A stretch of DNA of 9,619 bases from Actinobacteria bacterium UBA5176 (GTDB lineage: Bacteria; Actinomycetota; UBA4738). The notes under the pieces were generated by a model. It saw only the letters and a program-made list of their open reading frames with translations. It was not told the origin of the DNA and searched no databases. Position 1 is the stretch's first letter. Each line of letters starts with the position of its first letter. This document shows, piece after piece, positions 1 through 6,171 of the stretch. The stretch spans positions 474 to 10,092 of the forward strand of contig DHWS01000134.1 in the NCBI GenBank assembly GCA_002413305.1. The letters run 5' to 3'. The translations under genes were made by a program, and so were the position numbers.

Positions 1-84
1 GCCACCCACCTGTTCGAGGAGCCCGGGGCGCTGGAGCAGGTCGCCGACGAGGCGGCCGCCTGGTTCGCCCGCTACCTTCGGTAA
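1..84 (+). CDS. Alpha/beta hydrolase (dienelactone hydrolase-like), C-terminal end only
   Basis: The window opens inside a gene whose last 27 residues read ATHLFEEPGALEQVADEAAA followed by WFARYLR and a TAA stop. An ATHLFEEPG motif near the C-terminus, then an amphipathic helix ending in WF, is typical of the dienelactone hydrolase-like domain found alone or fused to a phosphoribosyltransferase in actinobacteria. The His of the motif would be the catalytic-triad His. This is recognition from a short tail: the nucleophile and the rest of the protein lie outside the window, so substrate and any fusion cannot be judged. Confidence 0.6.
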   Translation, partial: ATHLFEEPGALEQVADEAAAWFARYLR

Positions 85-408
85 CGCGCGGCGACGAGGC
101 GGGGTCGTCCTTCGGGTGAACGGGCAAGATCGTGGCCACCGGCCGCCTGGGTCAAGTCGTGCAGCTCACGTTCGCGTGGCGGGGTGGAAGGGTGGCGACC
201 GGCTAATCCACCTGGGCAGGTGCCGGGGCTATGGAGCGGTTCGGGCGAGGGAAGTTCGTTCGCCGTGGCGAGGCCGGGATTGGCGGGCATGAAGAAGGGC
301 CGAAGCTCGGGCTGCCGTTCTCCGAACGCTTCCTCCGCTCACGACAGGTTTCGTCGCGGCGCGGGAACACTACACTGAGCACCTCTGCCACGGACCCGGA
401 GGTGAGCC
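85..408. other. Intergenic region with no supported gene
   Basis: About 320 bases separate the hydrolase stop from the Asp-rich peptide gene. Short open frames exist on both strands, but none has a ribosome binding site, a recognisable motif or convincing codon bias. The last 40 bases hold a candidate -10 box and the Shine-Dalgarno sequence of the next gene. No clear terminator hairpin with a T-tract is visible after the hydrolase. Confidence 0.5.
371..376 (+). promoter_or_regulatory. Candidate -10 box upstream of the Asp-rich peptide gene
   Basis: TACACT matches the TAnnnT form of a primary-sigma -10 element and lies 33 bases before the ATG at 409. No good TTGACA-like -35 is found at 16-18 bases; the best candidates, around 347-353, are weak. 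It is supported only by position and the -10 match. Confidence 0.25.
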
Positions 409-726
409 ATGGAAGACCAGAAGCCCTTGAGCGATGAAGACGTCCAGGCCGTCGCGCCTGAGGCGGGCGTCACGGCCCCGATGGGTCAGCAGGACGACGC
501 AGACGCCACCGACGCGAAGAACGACCCGGGATCAGGCGACACGGACGGAACGGACTCCGGGGACAGTGACGGGACCGACTCGGGCAACACGGATGGGACC
601 GACTCGGACGATGGCGACTCGGAGGACGCCGCCGACTCGGACGGCGGCACGGACGCCGATGACGCCGGCTCCGACGACGTCGACTCCGATTCCACCGACC
701 AAGACAGCAAGGGCACGGACTCCTAG
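409..726 (+). CDS. Asp-rich repeat peptide with leader-like N-terminus; possible modified-peptide precursor
   Basis: A 105-residue protein with an excellent start: GGAGGT at 398-403, five bases before the ATG. It contains 32 Asp, three Lys, and no Cys, His, Arg, Ile, Phe, Tyr or Trp. The N-terminal part (residues 1-25) includes LSDEDVQAVAPEAG, which resembles the LSDE(D/E)-x-x-A-V-A helix found in many RiPP leader peptides, although the usual GG/GA cleavage site is replaced by PEAG. Residues 43-66 are three 8-residue repeats of the form G-(D/N)-(T/S)-D-G-T-D-S, followed by looser D/S/G/T sequence to the end. There is no signal peptide or membrane segment. The gene lies 18 bases upstream of a JmjC-type oxygenase, so the inference is that it is that enzyme's substrate. 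It could instead be an acidic disordered or calcium-binding protein. No named family was recognised. Confidence 0.8.
   Translation: MEDQKPLSDEDVQAVAPEAGVTAPMGQQDDADATDAKNDPGSGDTDGTDSGDSDGTDSGNTDGTDSDDGDSEDAADSDGGTDADDAGSDDVDSDSTDQDSKGTDS
535..606 (+). repeat. Three tandem 24-bp units encoding an 8-residue Asp repeat
   Basis: Residues 43-50, 51-58 and 59-66 of the Asp-rich peptide read GDTDGTDS, GDSDGTDS and GNTDGTDS. The DNA copies differ mainly at synonymous or conservative positions, so the protein repeat appears to be maintained rather than freshly duplicated. Degenerate D/S-rich sequence continues to the stop. Confidence 0.85.
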
Positions 727-744
727 CCCCAAGTCCGGCTCGGC

Positions 745-1914
745 ATGACGGACCCACCGCTCTCCGCGCTCGAGCGCTGCGTCGGCGACGCGGAGGAGTT
801 CCTCGCGTCCGCTTGGGCGAAGCACCCGGTGCATCACGGAGCGAGCGGTTCATTCGACGACCTCATGAGCCTCGAGGACGTCGACCACATGCTGACCGCC
901 ATGTCTCTCCGGCTTCCGGCGTTTCGGCTGGTCAAGGCCGGGGAGACCATCCCCACTTCCTCCTATACGAAGCGTGGCCGGACGGGCTCGAGCCCCATCA
1001 CCGGTCTGGCCGACCCGGCCCGCATCCTGGAGCTGTTCGCCGAGGGCGCGACCATCGTTCTGCAGGGCATGCATCGGTACTGGCTGCCCCTGACCCGGTT
1101 CTGCAGGGAGCTGGAGCTGACGCTCGGCCATCCGACGCAGGTGAACGCCTACATCACCCCGCCGGGGTCCCAGGGGCTGGCCGTCCATTCCGACGGCCAC
1201 GACGTCTTCGTGCTCCAGTCGTTCGGAGCCAAGGGCTGGGAGGTGTGGGAGCCGTCGCCACACGATGGCCCCGCTCCCGCGGACGCGCCGGTCATCACCG
1301 CTCAGCTCCGGCCGGGCGACACCCTGTACATGCCCAGGGGCACCCCACATGGCGCCCGGACCCAGGAGGGCGCATCCGGGCACCTCACGGTGGGGATCCT
1401 GACGTACTCGTGGTCATCGCTCCTGAGCGACGCGGTGGGGCAGGTGCTAGGCCTGCCGCAGTTCGACGAGCCGCTGCCGGCCGGATATCACCGCGACCCG
1501 GAGCGGTTTGCGCTCGCGGTCGCCCAACGCCTTCGCGAGCTTCGGGGGTGGCTGGACAAGGCCGAGCCCCGGCGCATCGCGGACGATGCGGTGCGTCGGT
1601 TCCTGACCTCGCGGCGGCCGATCCTGACCGGAGGGCTGCGCGATGCCTTGGCCGTCAAGCAGCTCCAGGACGGTTCCACGGTCCGGCGCAGGTGGGGTTC
1701 GGTGTGCGAGGTTCGGATCGAAGGCGGAACGCTCGTGGTGCTGCTCGGCCACAGGGAGCTGCGCATGCCCGCGTGGCTCGAGCCGGCCATGCAGTGGATC
1801 GCCTCGCGGGATACGTTCAGGGTGGAGGATCTGGCTCCGCTCCTGGACGGCGAGAGCCGGCTGGTGCTGGTGAGGCGACTGGTGCGAGAGGGCCTGCTCG
1901 GGATCCACTTATAA
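745..1914 (+). CDS. JmjC/ROX-type cupin oxygenase (Fe(II)/2-oxoglutarate protein hydroxylase)
   Basis: A 389-residue protein of the Cupin_4/JmjC ribosomal-oxygenase-like family (YcfD/RoxA, MINA53, NO66), close to the usual 370-400 residues. These are cytoplasmic Fe(II)- and 2-oxoglutarate-dependent enzymes that hydroxylate protein side chains. The metal triad is visible: H148 and D150 in AVHSDGHDVFVLQ, and H202 in MPRGTPHGA. K163 in FGAKGWEVW sits where the family binds 2-oxoglutarate. The C-terminal part, about 290-389 and ending VRRLVREGLLGIHL, fits the winged-helix domain of ROX enzymes. No Shine-Dalgarno precedes the ATG, and only 18 bases separate it from the stop of the Asp-rich gene, which suggests translational coupling. 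The neighbour peptide has no Arg or His, the residues hydroxylated by the ribosomal enzymes, so Asp or Asn hydroxylation is the more natural guess if it is the substrate. Family assignment is strong; the substrate is inferred. Confidence 0.88.
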   Translation: MTDPPLSALERCVGDAEEFLASAWAKHPVHHGASGSFDDLMSLEDVDHMLTAMSLRLPAFRLVKAGETIPTSSYTKRGRTGSSPITGLADPARILELFAEGATIVLQGMHRYWLPLTRFCRELELTLGHPTQVNAYITPPGSQGLAVHSDGHDVFVLQSFGAKGWEVWEPSPHDGPAPADAPVITAQLRPGDTLYMPRGTPHGARTQEGASGHLTVGILTYSWSSLLSDAVGQVLGLPQFDEPLPAGYHRDPERFALAVAQRLRELRGWLDKAEPRRIADDAVRRFLTSRRPILTGGLRDALAVKQLQDGSTVRRRWGSVCEVRIEGGTLVVLLGHRELRMPAWLEPAMQWIASRDTFRVEDLAPLLDGESRLVLVRRLVREGLLGIHL

Positions 1915-2130
1915 GCCCCAACCGGCCGCGCTGCGCCTCCCTATCGCTGAACCCGACGATGAGCCTCCGGTCGGTACTGCCTCCACCGTTCGCCAGTGGA
2001 TCCTGCTGGAGCACCCGGATCGATGGCGTCGGGTCCACAAACCCGATCGCAGCCTGAGAGCGCCAGCGGAGGTTCAATCTGCGACAATCCCGCGCCGTGA
2101 TCCGGTCCATCCTCTATCTCATCCTGCGCC
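1911..2130 (+). pseudogene. 5' remnant of a sucrase/ferredoxin-like gene (start lost, frameshifted, truncated)
   Basis: Frame 1911 reads SPNRPRCASLSL. After one base is restored near 1949, the next frame reads EPDDEPPVGTASTVRQWILL and then EHPDRW. The order Cys, (D)EP-x-x-GTA, W-(I/L)-LLE-(H/Q)-P is the N-terminal signature of the sucrase/ferredoxin-like family, thioredoxin-fold 2Fe-2S redox proteins. The family's GPWG is changed to DRWR, and homology fades after about 2090; the rest of a normally ~300-residue protein is absent. The codon where the start should be is ATA (1911-1913), overlapping the TAA stop of the oxygenase. One G-to-A change would explain both this and the stop, because ATGA is the classic coupled overlap. 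It was probably the third gene of the oxygenase operon. Family recognition is good; the history is inferred, and the right-hand edge is approximate. Confidence 0.62.
2029..2046 (+). terminator. Small perfect inverted repeat, doubtful terminator
   Basis: TCGGGT at 2029-2034 and ACCCGA at 2041-2046 form a 6-bp stem with a 6-base loop (CCACAA), about 115 bases past the oxygenase stop. There is no following T-run. It also lies inside the sucrase/ferredoxin-like remnant, so it may simply be former coding sequence. Confidence 0.2.
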
Positions 2131-2249
2131 GAGGCAGAGGGACCCCAGGGCGAGTGGAAAAGCGGGGCACACCCAGGGGCAGCGCGGACCGACACCCGCT
2201 CGGTGAGCCATGCCGCCTCGCTTCCGTGAAGCCAGCAGCGGGCACCAAT

Positions 2250-3704
2250 TCAGGCTGCCCGCGTTTCCGGGCGATGCCCCCTCGCCCGGCGCCGCTCGCC
2301 GGTTGCCCCCACTCGGTCACCCCGCCCACGGGCCCACGTCAAGATGTCGACGCCGAGGAGGACGGAGAGCCAAGCGACCCCGAGGCTCCACCCACCAAGG
2401 ACGTCGCTCATCCAATGCGCCCCCAGATAGATCCTCGATGCCCCCACGAGCAGGACGATGAGGACCGCGCTCGCCCACAGGAGAGCCCGAGCATGGCCTG
2501 AGGCCCGGGCCGAGGCCACGATGGCCAGCATCCCGTAGAAGGCGATCGACTGCGTGGCGTGGCCAGATGGAAAGGCGCCCCCCGTGTAGTGCCCGATCCA
2601 CACGCTGGTTGGTGGCCGAACCCGACCCACCGCGGCCTTCACGATGTCGTAGAGCCCGATGGCGCCTCCGAGCGCCAAGGCCAAGAGAGCCGACCGCCGC
2701 CAGTCCTGGCGTCTCAGGATGAGGATCGTGGCCGAGATCACGAGCAGCGGCACGATCACGGCCGTTGAGCCGAGCCACGTCACCACCTTCATGAAGCTCG
2801 TCAACCAGCCAGTTCGGTGAGCCAGCACCCATCTGAGTACATCGGGGTCGACGCGAGCCGCTTCGTCGTGGCCGATGACGTCCTGCGTGAGCCCCGCAAA
2901 GACCCACCCCGCCAGGGCACCGATCGCCACCGTCAGGGTGAGCCAGAAGCCACGGGGATCCTCGGTGTTGAGCCGAGCCCGCACCCACGCGAGCTGGCGC
3001 GCATAGCGGCGGCGCACCCACCGTGAAGACGGCAGTCCCGCCATCCGATCGGCCAGAGCTTCCAGGCGCATCGACCGCACCTTCAGGCGCTTCAGGACCC
3101 GGGACAGGATCAGCCCCAGCACGACGACCACGAGGAGCAGCAGGCCGATCCGGCCAGCGATCTTCTCGACGTGCTTGTAGCTGGCCCCGGCCAGGTACCC
3201 GAGCGCGGCGAAGCCCCCACCCCAGGCCGCACCGCCCAGCACGTTGTAGAGCAGAAACGACGGGTAGTGGACGTCCGACATGCCAGCCAGCCCCGGAACG
3301 AGCACGCGCAGACCAGCGGTGAAGCGGCCGAAGAGGACGGCACTGCCCTTCCGGCGACGGACGTAGGCTCGCGCAGATGCCAGGTGCTCGTCGAGGTGCG
3401 TGCGGATGATCGGGAGATGGCCGATGGTGCCTCGCAGGATGTGACGACCCCACCGCTTGCCGATGAGGTAGCCCAAGCTGTCCCCGATGACCGCACCGAA
3501 GATGGCGGCCACGATGACGGCCCACAACGGTGCCCGGCCTTGTGATGCCACCACGCCGCCGAGGATGACGGCGATCTCGCCGGGGAAGATGAAGCCGACG
3601 AAGGCCGAGGCCTCAAGCGCCGGAAAGAGGAAGACCAGGCCCAGCACCACCCACGTGGGCAGGGCCAGGATGCGGTCGGTGAAGCTCGCCATGATCAAGA
3701 GCAC
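2250..3704 (-). CDS. DedA-family / PAP2 phosphatase fusion membrane protein
   Basis: About 484 residues from a GTG at 3704, chosen because AAGGAAGGG lies eight bases before it and the preceding gene ends two bases upstream; ATG at 3692 is the alternative (480 aa, numbering used here). The N-terminal half is a DedA/SNARE-associated transporter-like domain with FPGE (36-39) and FGRFTAGLRVLVPGLAGM (121-138), the conserved Arg-containing re-entrant segments of lipid scramblase-type DedA proteins. The C-terminal half is a PAP2 phosphatase with K352-x6-R359-P, PSGH (375-378) and S419-R-x5-H426-x3-D430. All catalytic residues are present. The enzyme should sit in the cytoplasmic membrane and act on isoprenoid or lipid phosphates, with undecaprenyl-pyrophosphate recycling plausible. 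The tail is Arg-rich. It is the last gene of a minus-strand operon with a sigma factor remnant. Fusions of these two domains are known; the exact substrate is not evident. Confidence 0.92.
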   Translation of the reverse strand: MLLIMASFTDRILALPTWVVLGLVFLFPALEASAFVGFIFPGEIAVILGGVVASQGRAPLWAVIVAAIFGAVIGDSLGYLIGKRWGRHILRGTIGHLPIIRTHLDEHLASARAYVRRRKGSAVLFGRFTAGLRVLVPGLAGMSDVHYPSFLLYNVLGGAAWGGGFAALGYLAGASYKHVEKIAGRIGLLLLVVVVLGLILSRVLKRLKVRSMRLEALADRMAGLPSSRWVRRRYARQLAWVRARLNTEDPRGFWLTLTVAIGALAGWVFAGLTQDVIGHDEAARVDPDVLRWVLAHRTGWLTSFMKVVTWLGSTAVIVPLLVISATILILRRQDWRRSALLALALGGAIGLYDIVKAAVGRVRPPTSVWIGHYTGGAFPSGHATQSIAFYGMLAIVASARASGHARALLWASAVLIVLLVGASRIYLGAHWMSDVLGGWSLGVAWLSVLLGVDILTWARGRGDRVGATGERRRARGHRPETRAA

Positions 3705-3706
3705 GC

Positions 3707-4077
3707 CTAGGGCCCTTCCTTCGGTGGAGTGCCCGATTGAAGCACGCGCAGCAGCCGGGCGATGGTCGCCGGGTCGCCGCGCCAGTGCTCCTCCACCACC
3801 TCGCGCCCGGCCGTGTGAAGGTCGGCGGGGCGACGCTTGTTCCCGGGGTCGGGGGGTGATTCGCCGGTACCTCCCGGAGCGGACGGTTGGCAAGGGCGGT
3901 GACTCCGGTGTAGGAGCCGAACGCGACGGCGGCCACCACCAGCATCCCGGCCGCAACCGTGACGGCGACCCGCCGCCGCGCCCGCCGGAGCGTGGGGGCC
4001 GGCGCCGGACCGGCCGGCGGAAGCGAGTCCGCCTCCCGTTGCAGCAGTTCGCGGAGTTCGTCCCCCATCTCAGTCAC
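3707..4077 (-). pseudogene. One-TM partner of the sigma factor, frameshifted at a G6 run
   Basis: From a GTG at 4077, with GAGGAGAG just upstream, the frame encodes a charged N-terminus (about 1-30, with LRELLQREADSLPP), an Arg-rich patch and one membrane helix (about 36-60). This is the layout of the small membrane proteins that follow SigE-type ECF sigma genes and may act as anti-sigma factors. After PANHPP the frame becomes unlikely. Adding one base to the G6 run at 3851-3856 (a C run on this strand) moves translation into a frame reading GREVVEEHWRGDPATIARLL and ending in TAG at 3707, two bases before the next gene. The repaired length is 123 residues. The start overlaps the sigma stop by eight bases. 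Mutation, sequencing error and a programmed shift are all possible; an uncorrected reading overruns into the DedA gene. Confidence 0.65.
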
Positions 4078-4383
4078 CTCTCATCTCTCCTCGAAGTGCC
4101 TGGAGCCCGCGGGAGACCAGCGACTTCACCGTGCCCGGGCGACATCCCAGGACCTCCGCGATCCGTTGCTCGGACAGGTCCTCGTAGAAGCGCAGGACGA
4201 GCGCGGCGCGCTGACGGTCCGGGAGCACCTGCAGCCTCCGCCACATGTCCTGTTGGAGGTCGAAGTCTGGCTGCTCGTCGAACCCCCGCGCCGGCGGTGG
4301 CCGTCGCCCGACCTGTATTGGCCACCCGCAGGACGATCACCCAGTACATCGAGCGGTGGATCACGTCCTCGGCCATGGAGATG
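4070..4383 (-). pseudogene. SigE-like ECF sigma factor remnant (region 4 only)
   Basis: The frame ending in TGA at 4070 reads RLQVLPDRQRAALVLRFYED, then LSEQRIAEVLGCRPGTVKSL and VSRGLQALR. This is a clear sigma-70 region 4 helix-turn-helix of the SigE-type ECF group, which binds the -35 element. Upstream, the frame hits a TGA at about 4338 with no start codon, and regions 1-2 are missing: the divergent Mth938 gene begins at 4390. A second frame over 4300-4383 holds a short coding-like stretch (WVIVLRVANTGR) that connects to the region 4 frame if one base is removed near 4310, so a frameshift as well as a 5' truncation is likely. Without region 2 it cannot bind the -10 element or core polymerase normally. 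The remnant still overlaps its downstream partner in operon fashion. Confidence 0.72.
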
Positions 4384-4389
4384 GATCGC

Positions 4390-4740
4390 ATGAGGTTCGG
4401 TCAGTTCACGTTCGGGTCGATCGAGATCGACGGCACGACGTACGGGCACGACGTGGTGATCGATCGCGGTCGCGTCCGCAAGCGGAAGAAGGGACTCTCA
4501 AGGCCGTTCCGCGGCATCCTCGGCCACATCCCGCTGTCCCTGGCCGAGAAGATCCCTTGGAAGTGCGAGCGGTTGGTCGTGGGGAGCGGGGCGGACGGGG
4601 CGCTGCCCGTGATGAACGACGTGGCTGAAGAAGCCCGGCGGCGACACGTCCGGTTGCTGATCGTCCCCACCGCCCGGGCACTCAGGGAGCTGGAACGGGC
4701 CGGTGAAGCCACCAACGCGATCCTGCACGTGACCTGCTGA
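4390..4740 (+). CDS. Mth938-like (DUF498/NDUFAF3 fold) domain protein
   Basis: A 116-residue single-domain protein. The start at 4390 is chosen because GGAGA at 4377-4381 lies eight bases upstream; ATG at 4375 would use no clear binding site. The sequence follows the Mth938 family end to end: FGSIEIDGTTYGHDVVIDRG (8-27), a basic KRKK stretch, GHIPLSLAEKIPW (45-57), LVVGSGADGALPV (62-74) and a terminal TNAILHVTC. The family is widespread in bacteria and archaea and related to human AAMDC and the NDUFAF3 complex I assembly factor, but its molecular role is unresolved. A permease gene follows after 32 bases on the same strand, so they may be co-transcribed. The gene is divergent from, and close against, the broken sigma factor gene. 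Confidence 0.9.
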   Translation: MRFGQFTFGSIEIDGTTYGHDVVIDRGRVRKRKKGLSRPFRGILGHIPLSLAEKIPWKCERLVVGSGADGALPVMNDVAEEARRRHVRLLIVPTARALRELERAGEATNAILHVTC

Positions 4741-4772
4741 CGGCGGCCGTCGGGGGACTACCATCGCTTCCG

Positions 4773-5543
4773 ATGGCGCCGTGGCCGGTCTTCATCGTCG
4801 CCGGAGCGGTGATCGGGGCGCTCCTCGGGCTGTTCGGCGTCGGCGGCTCATCGATCGCCACGCCACTGCTCTCCATCTTGGGGGTGCCTGGCCTGCTGGC
4901 CGTCGCCTCACCCCTCCCCGCTACCATCCCCGCGGCGCTCGCAGCCGCCGCACCCTACTTACGGGACCACGAAGCGAGGCCTCGTGCCGCCGCCTGGTCG
5001 TTGCTGGGCGGCGTCCCGGCCACGATCGGGGGTGCCCTGCTGTCGAGCGTGGTGGGAGGTCAGGCGATCCTCATCGCGTCTGGGTTCGTCCTCATCATCG
5101 TGGGGCAACGGGTCATCAGACCCATCGGCGAGACCGCCCGCCGAGCAGGGACCGCACGACGAATGAACCGGCCCCTGCTGGTGGCGGCTTCGGCGGCGAT
5201 CGGGCTTTTCACGGGTCTGCTCGCCAACGGCGGAGGGTTCCTCCTCGTCCCCGTGTATCTGCTGGTGTTCGGTCTCAACATGCGCGAAGCCGTTGGCACG
5301 AGCCTCCTCGTAATCAGCGTCCTCTCTGTCCCCACGCTGGCGACGCACTGGGCGCTCGGTAATATCGACTGGAGCGTCGCCGGACCGCTCGCCTTGGGCG
5401 CCGTTCCCGCCAGCGCTGCCAGCGCACGGCTCGCGCACCGAGTGGCAGGGACGACCATGCGGCGTTTGCTCGGTTGGTTCCTCGTGGCTGCCGGCGGAGC
5501 GTTTGTGGTCTATCGGATCGTGGGAGCGTCGCCCCATCACTAG
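4773..5543 (+). CDS. TauE/SafE family permease (sulfite/organosulfonate exporter-like)
   Basis: A 256-residue polytopic membrane protein of normal length for the family. The two internal repeats that define TauE/SafE are visible: GLLGLFGVGGSSIATPLLS-like sequence at about 16-34 and GLFTGLLANGGGFLLVPVYL at 144-163, each a hydrophobic helix with Gly-rich turn and a Pro. Roughly seven to eight hydrophobic segments can be counted. Members export sulfite, sulfoacetate and related anions, but most are uncharacterised and no sulfur-metabolism gene is nearby, so the substrate is unknown. The start is the ATG 32 bases after the Mth938 stop; the binding site is weak (GGGGGA about 15 bases upstream). 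The reading frame is intact. Confidence 0.88.
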   Translation: MAPWPVFIVAGAVIGALLGLFGVGGSSIATPLLSILGVPGLLAVASPLPATIPAALAAAAPYLRDHEARPRAAAWSLLGGVPATIGGALLSSVVGGQAILIASGFVLIIVGQRVIRPIGETARRAGTARRMNRPLLVAASAAIGLFTGLLANGGGFLLVPVYLLVFGLNMREAVGTSLLVISVLSVPTLATHWALGNIDWSVAGPLALGAVPASAASARLAHRVAGTTMRRLLGWFLVAAGGAFVVYRIVGASPHH

Positions 5544-5566
5544 GGTGGCTTCTCGGGCCGTGGACG

Positions 5567-5845
5567 ATGCGAAACTCCCGTCCCGGGTCCTGCCCGGATT
5601 GCGGTTGGTGGCTGTTGTGGGCTGAGGCCAGCCTGCGGTGCCCCCATTCCCGCGCAGGCCTGTCCTACCGCGTCCGTCCCTACGCCGAAGATCGGTCATC
5701 GGCTTTCCCGGGTCCGCTATCGCCCACAACCTGGATGTCCGGGTCCTACTCGGTTGCCTACCCAGCTCGTCCACGCTCGCGCCCTTCGGCCGCCAGGGCC
5801 TCCGTCGCGTCGTTGCTGGCTTGTTCGAGACCGACGGTTTGTTGA
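5567..5845 (+). CDS. Doubtful small zinc-ribbon-like ORF
   Basis: A 92-residue frame from an ATG 24 bases after the permease. It begins MRNSRPGSCPDCGWWLLWAE and continues to a second knuckle, CPHS. Cys9, Cys12 and Cys25 with His27 would be three or four zinc ligands, but the expected fourth Cys is Ser28. There is no clear ribosome binding site, and beyond residue 40 the composition (Ser, Arg, Pro, Ala) is unlike a folded protein. It may be the 5' part of a broken gene or chance. No family is recognised. Confidence 0.25.
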   Translation: MRNSRPGSCPDCGWWLLWAEASLRCPHSRAGLSYRVRPYAEDRSSAFPGPLSPTTWMSGSYSVAYPARPRSRPSAARASVASLLACSRPTVC

Positions 5846-6052
5846 GGCTCGGGCGGGGCATCAGCGAACCCAGAGGGAAGGATGCCCGCCGAGTTCCTCA
5901 CAAGGCTCAGTGTCCCAGATGCAGAGACGGTGGGACGAGCTTGCGAGCAGCCCTTGGAGCCCCCTTCCAACCATCGCCTCGGCCTCTCCCTGGGCCCGGC
6001 GATGGGTGACCCGCGGGGGGTGCTAGCGTACCCGAGCGGCGAGGCAATCGCC

Positions 6053-6061
6053 TGCTAGGAT
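6053..6061 (+). promoter_or_regulatory. Extended -10-like promoter motif
   Basis: TGCTAGGAT fits an extended -10 element (TG-n-TAnnnT) and overlaps GATAAT at 6059-6064, an AT-rich island in GC-rich sequence. No -35 match is seen, which extended -10 promoters tolerate. A transcript starting near 6068 would have about 100 bases of leader before the zinc-ribbon gene at 6172. Supported by sequence match only. Confidence 0.3.
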
Positions 6062-6171
6062 AATGAGCAACAGGCATCTGCCTGGTGGTTCGCGCAGAGC
6101 GACCGACCGATGACGGCCCCGCAGTCACCAATCCCTCACTCCCCACGAATCGAGGAGCGAGGGAGGTCGCC

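Larger units (their letters stand above)
5544..6171. other. Gene-poor region, possibly degraded
   Basis: More than 600 bases follow the permease with no convincing gene. The only features offered are a doubtful 92-residue zinc-ribbon-like frame at 5567-5845 and an extended -10-like motif at 6053-6061. Other open frames on both strands change frame without motifs and look like GC-rich noise. Isolated Cys pairs in different frames (SCPDCG near 5591, QCPRCRD near 5913) might be traces of an older zinc-ribbon gene. Confidence 0.45.

Noticed and set aside
535..606. CRISPR array or DNA-level satellite
   Set aside because: The 24-bp periodicity is a protein-coding repeat without spacers, in frame with a well-initiated gene.
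409..726. Lanthipeptide, sactipeptide or thiopeptide precursor
   Set aside because: The peptide contains no Cys, and no cyclase, dehydratase or radical SAM gene is present. Only an oxygenase-modified precursor fits.
813..2057. A 414-residue plus-strand frame overlapping the oxygenase
   Set aside because: Its composition (Arg, Gly, Ala, Pro) is that of an out-of-frame shadow. Only its last part, after 1911, is meaningful, as the sucrase/ferredoxin-like remnant.
3705..3956. N-terminal extension of the DedA-PAP2 protein to 568 residues
   Set aside because: The extra residues are Arg/Pro/Gly-rich noise overlapping the sigma-partner gene, and a well-placed binding site supports the GTG at 3704.
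3487..4389. Long plus-strand extension of the Mth938 frame (417 residues)
   Set aside because: The upstream part is antisense to the DedA, partner and sigma genes. The family begins at FGxF/FGSIEIDG, and a binding site fixes the start at 4390.
4740..4755. GACGGC/GCCGTC palindrome after the Mth938 gene as a terminator
   Set aside because: The arms nearly touch, leaving little loop, there is no T-run, and the downstream permease gene appears co-transcribed.
4959..5861. A 300-residue minus-strand frame opposite the TauE gene
   Set aside because: Antisense shadow of an intact permease, highly polar with no motif and no convincing start.
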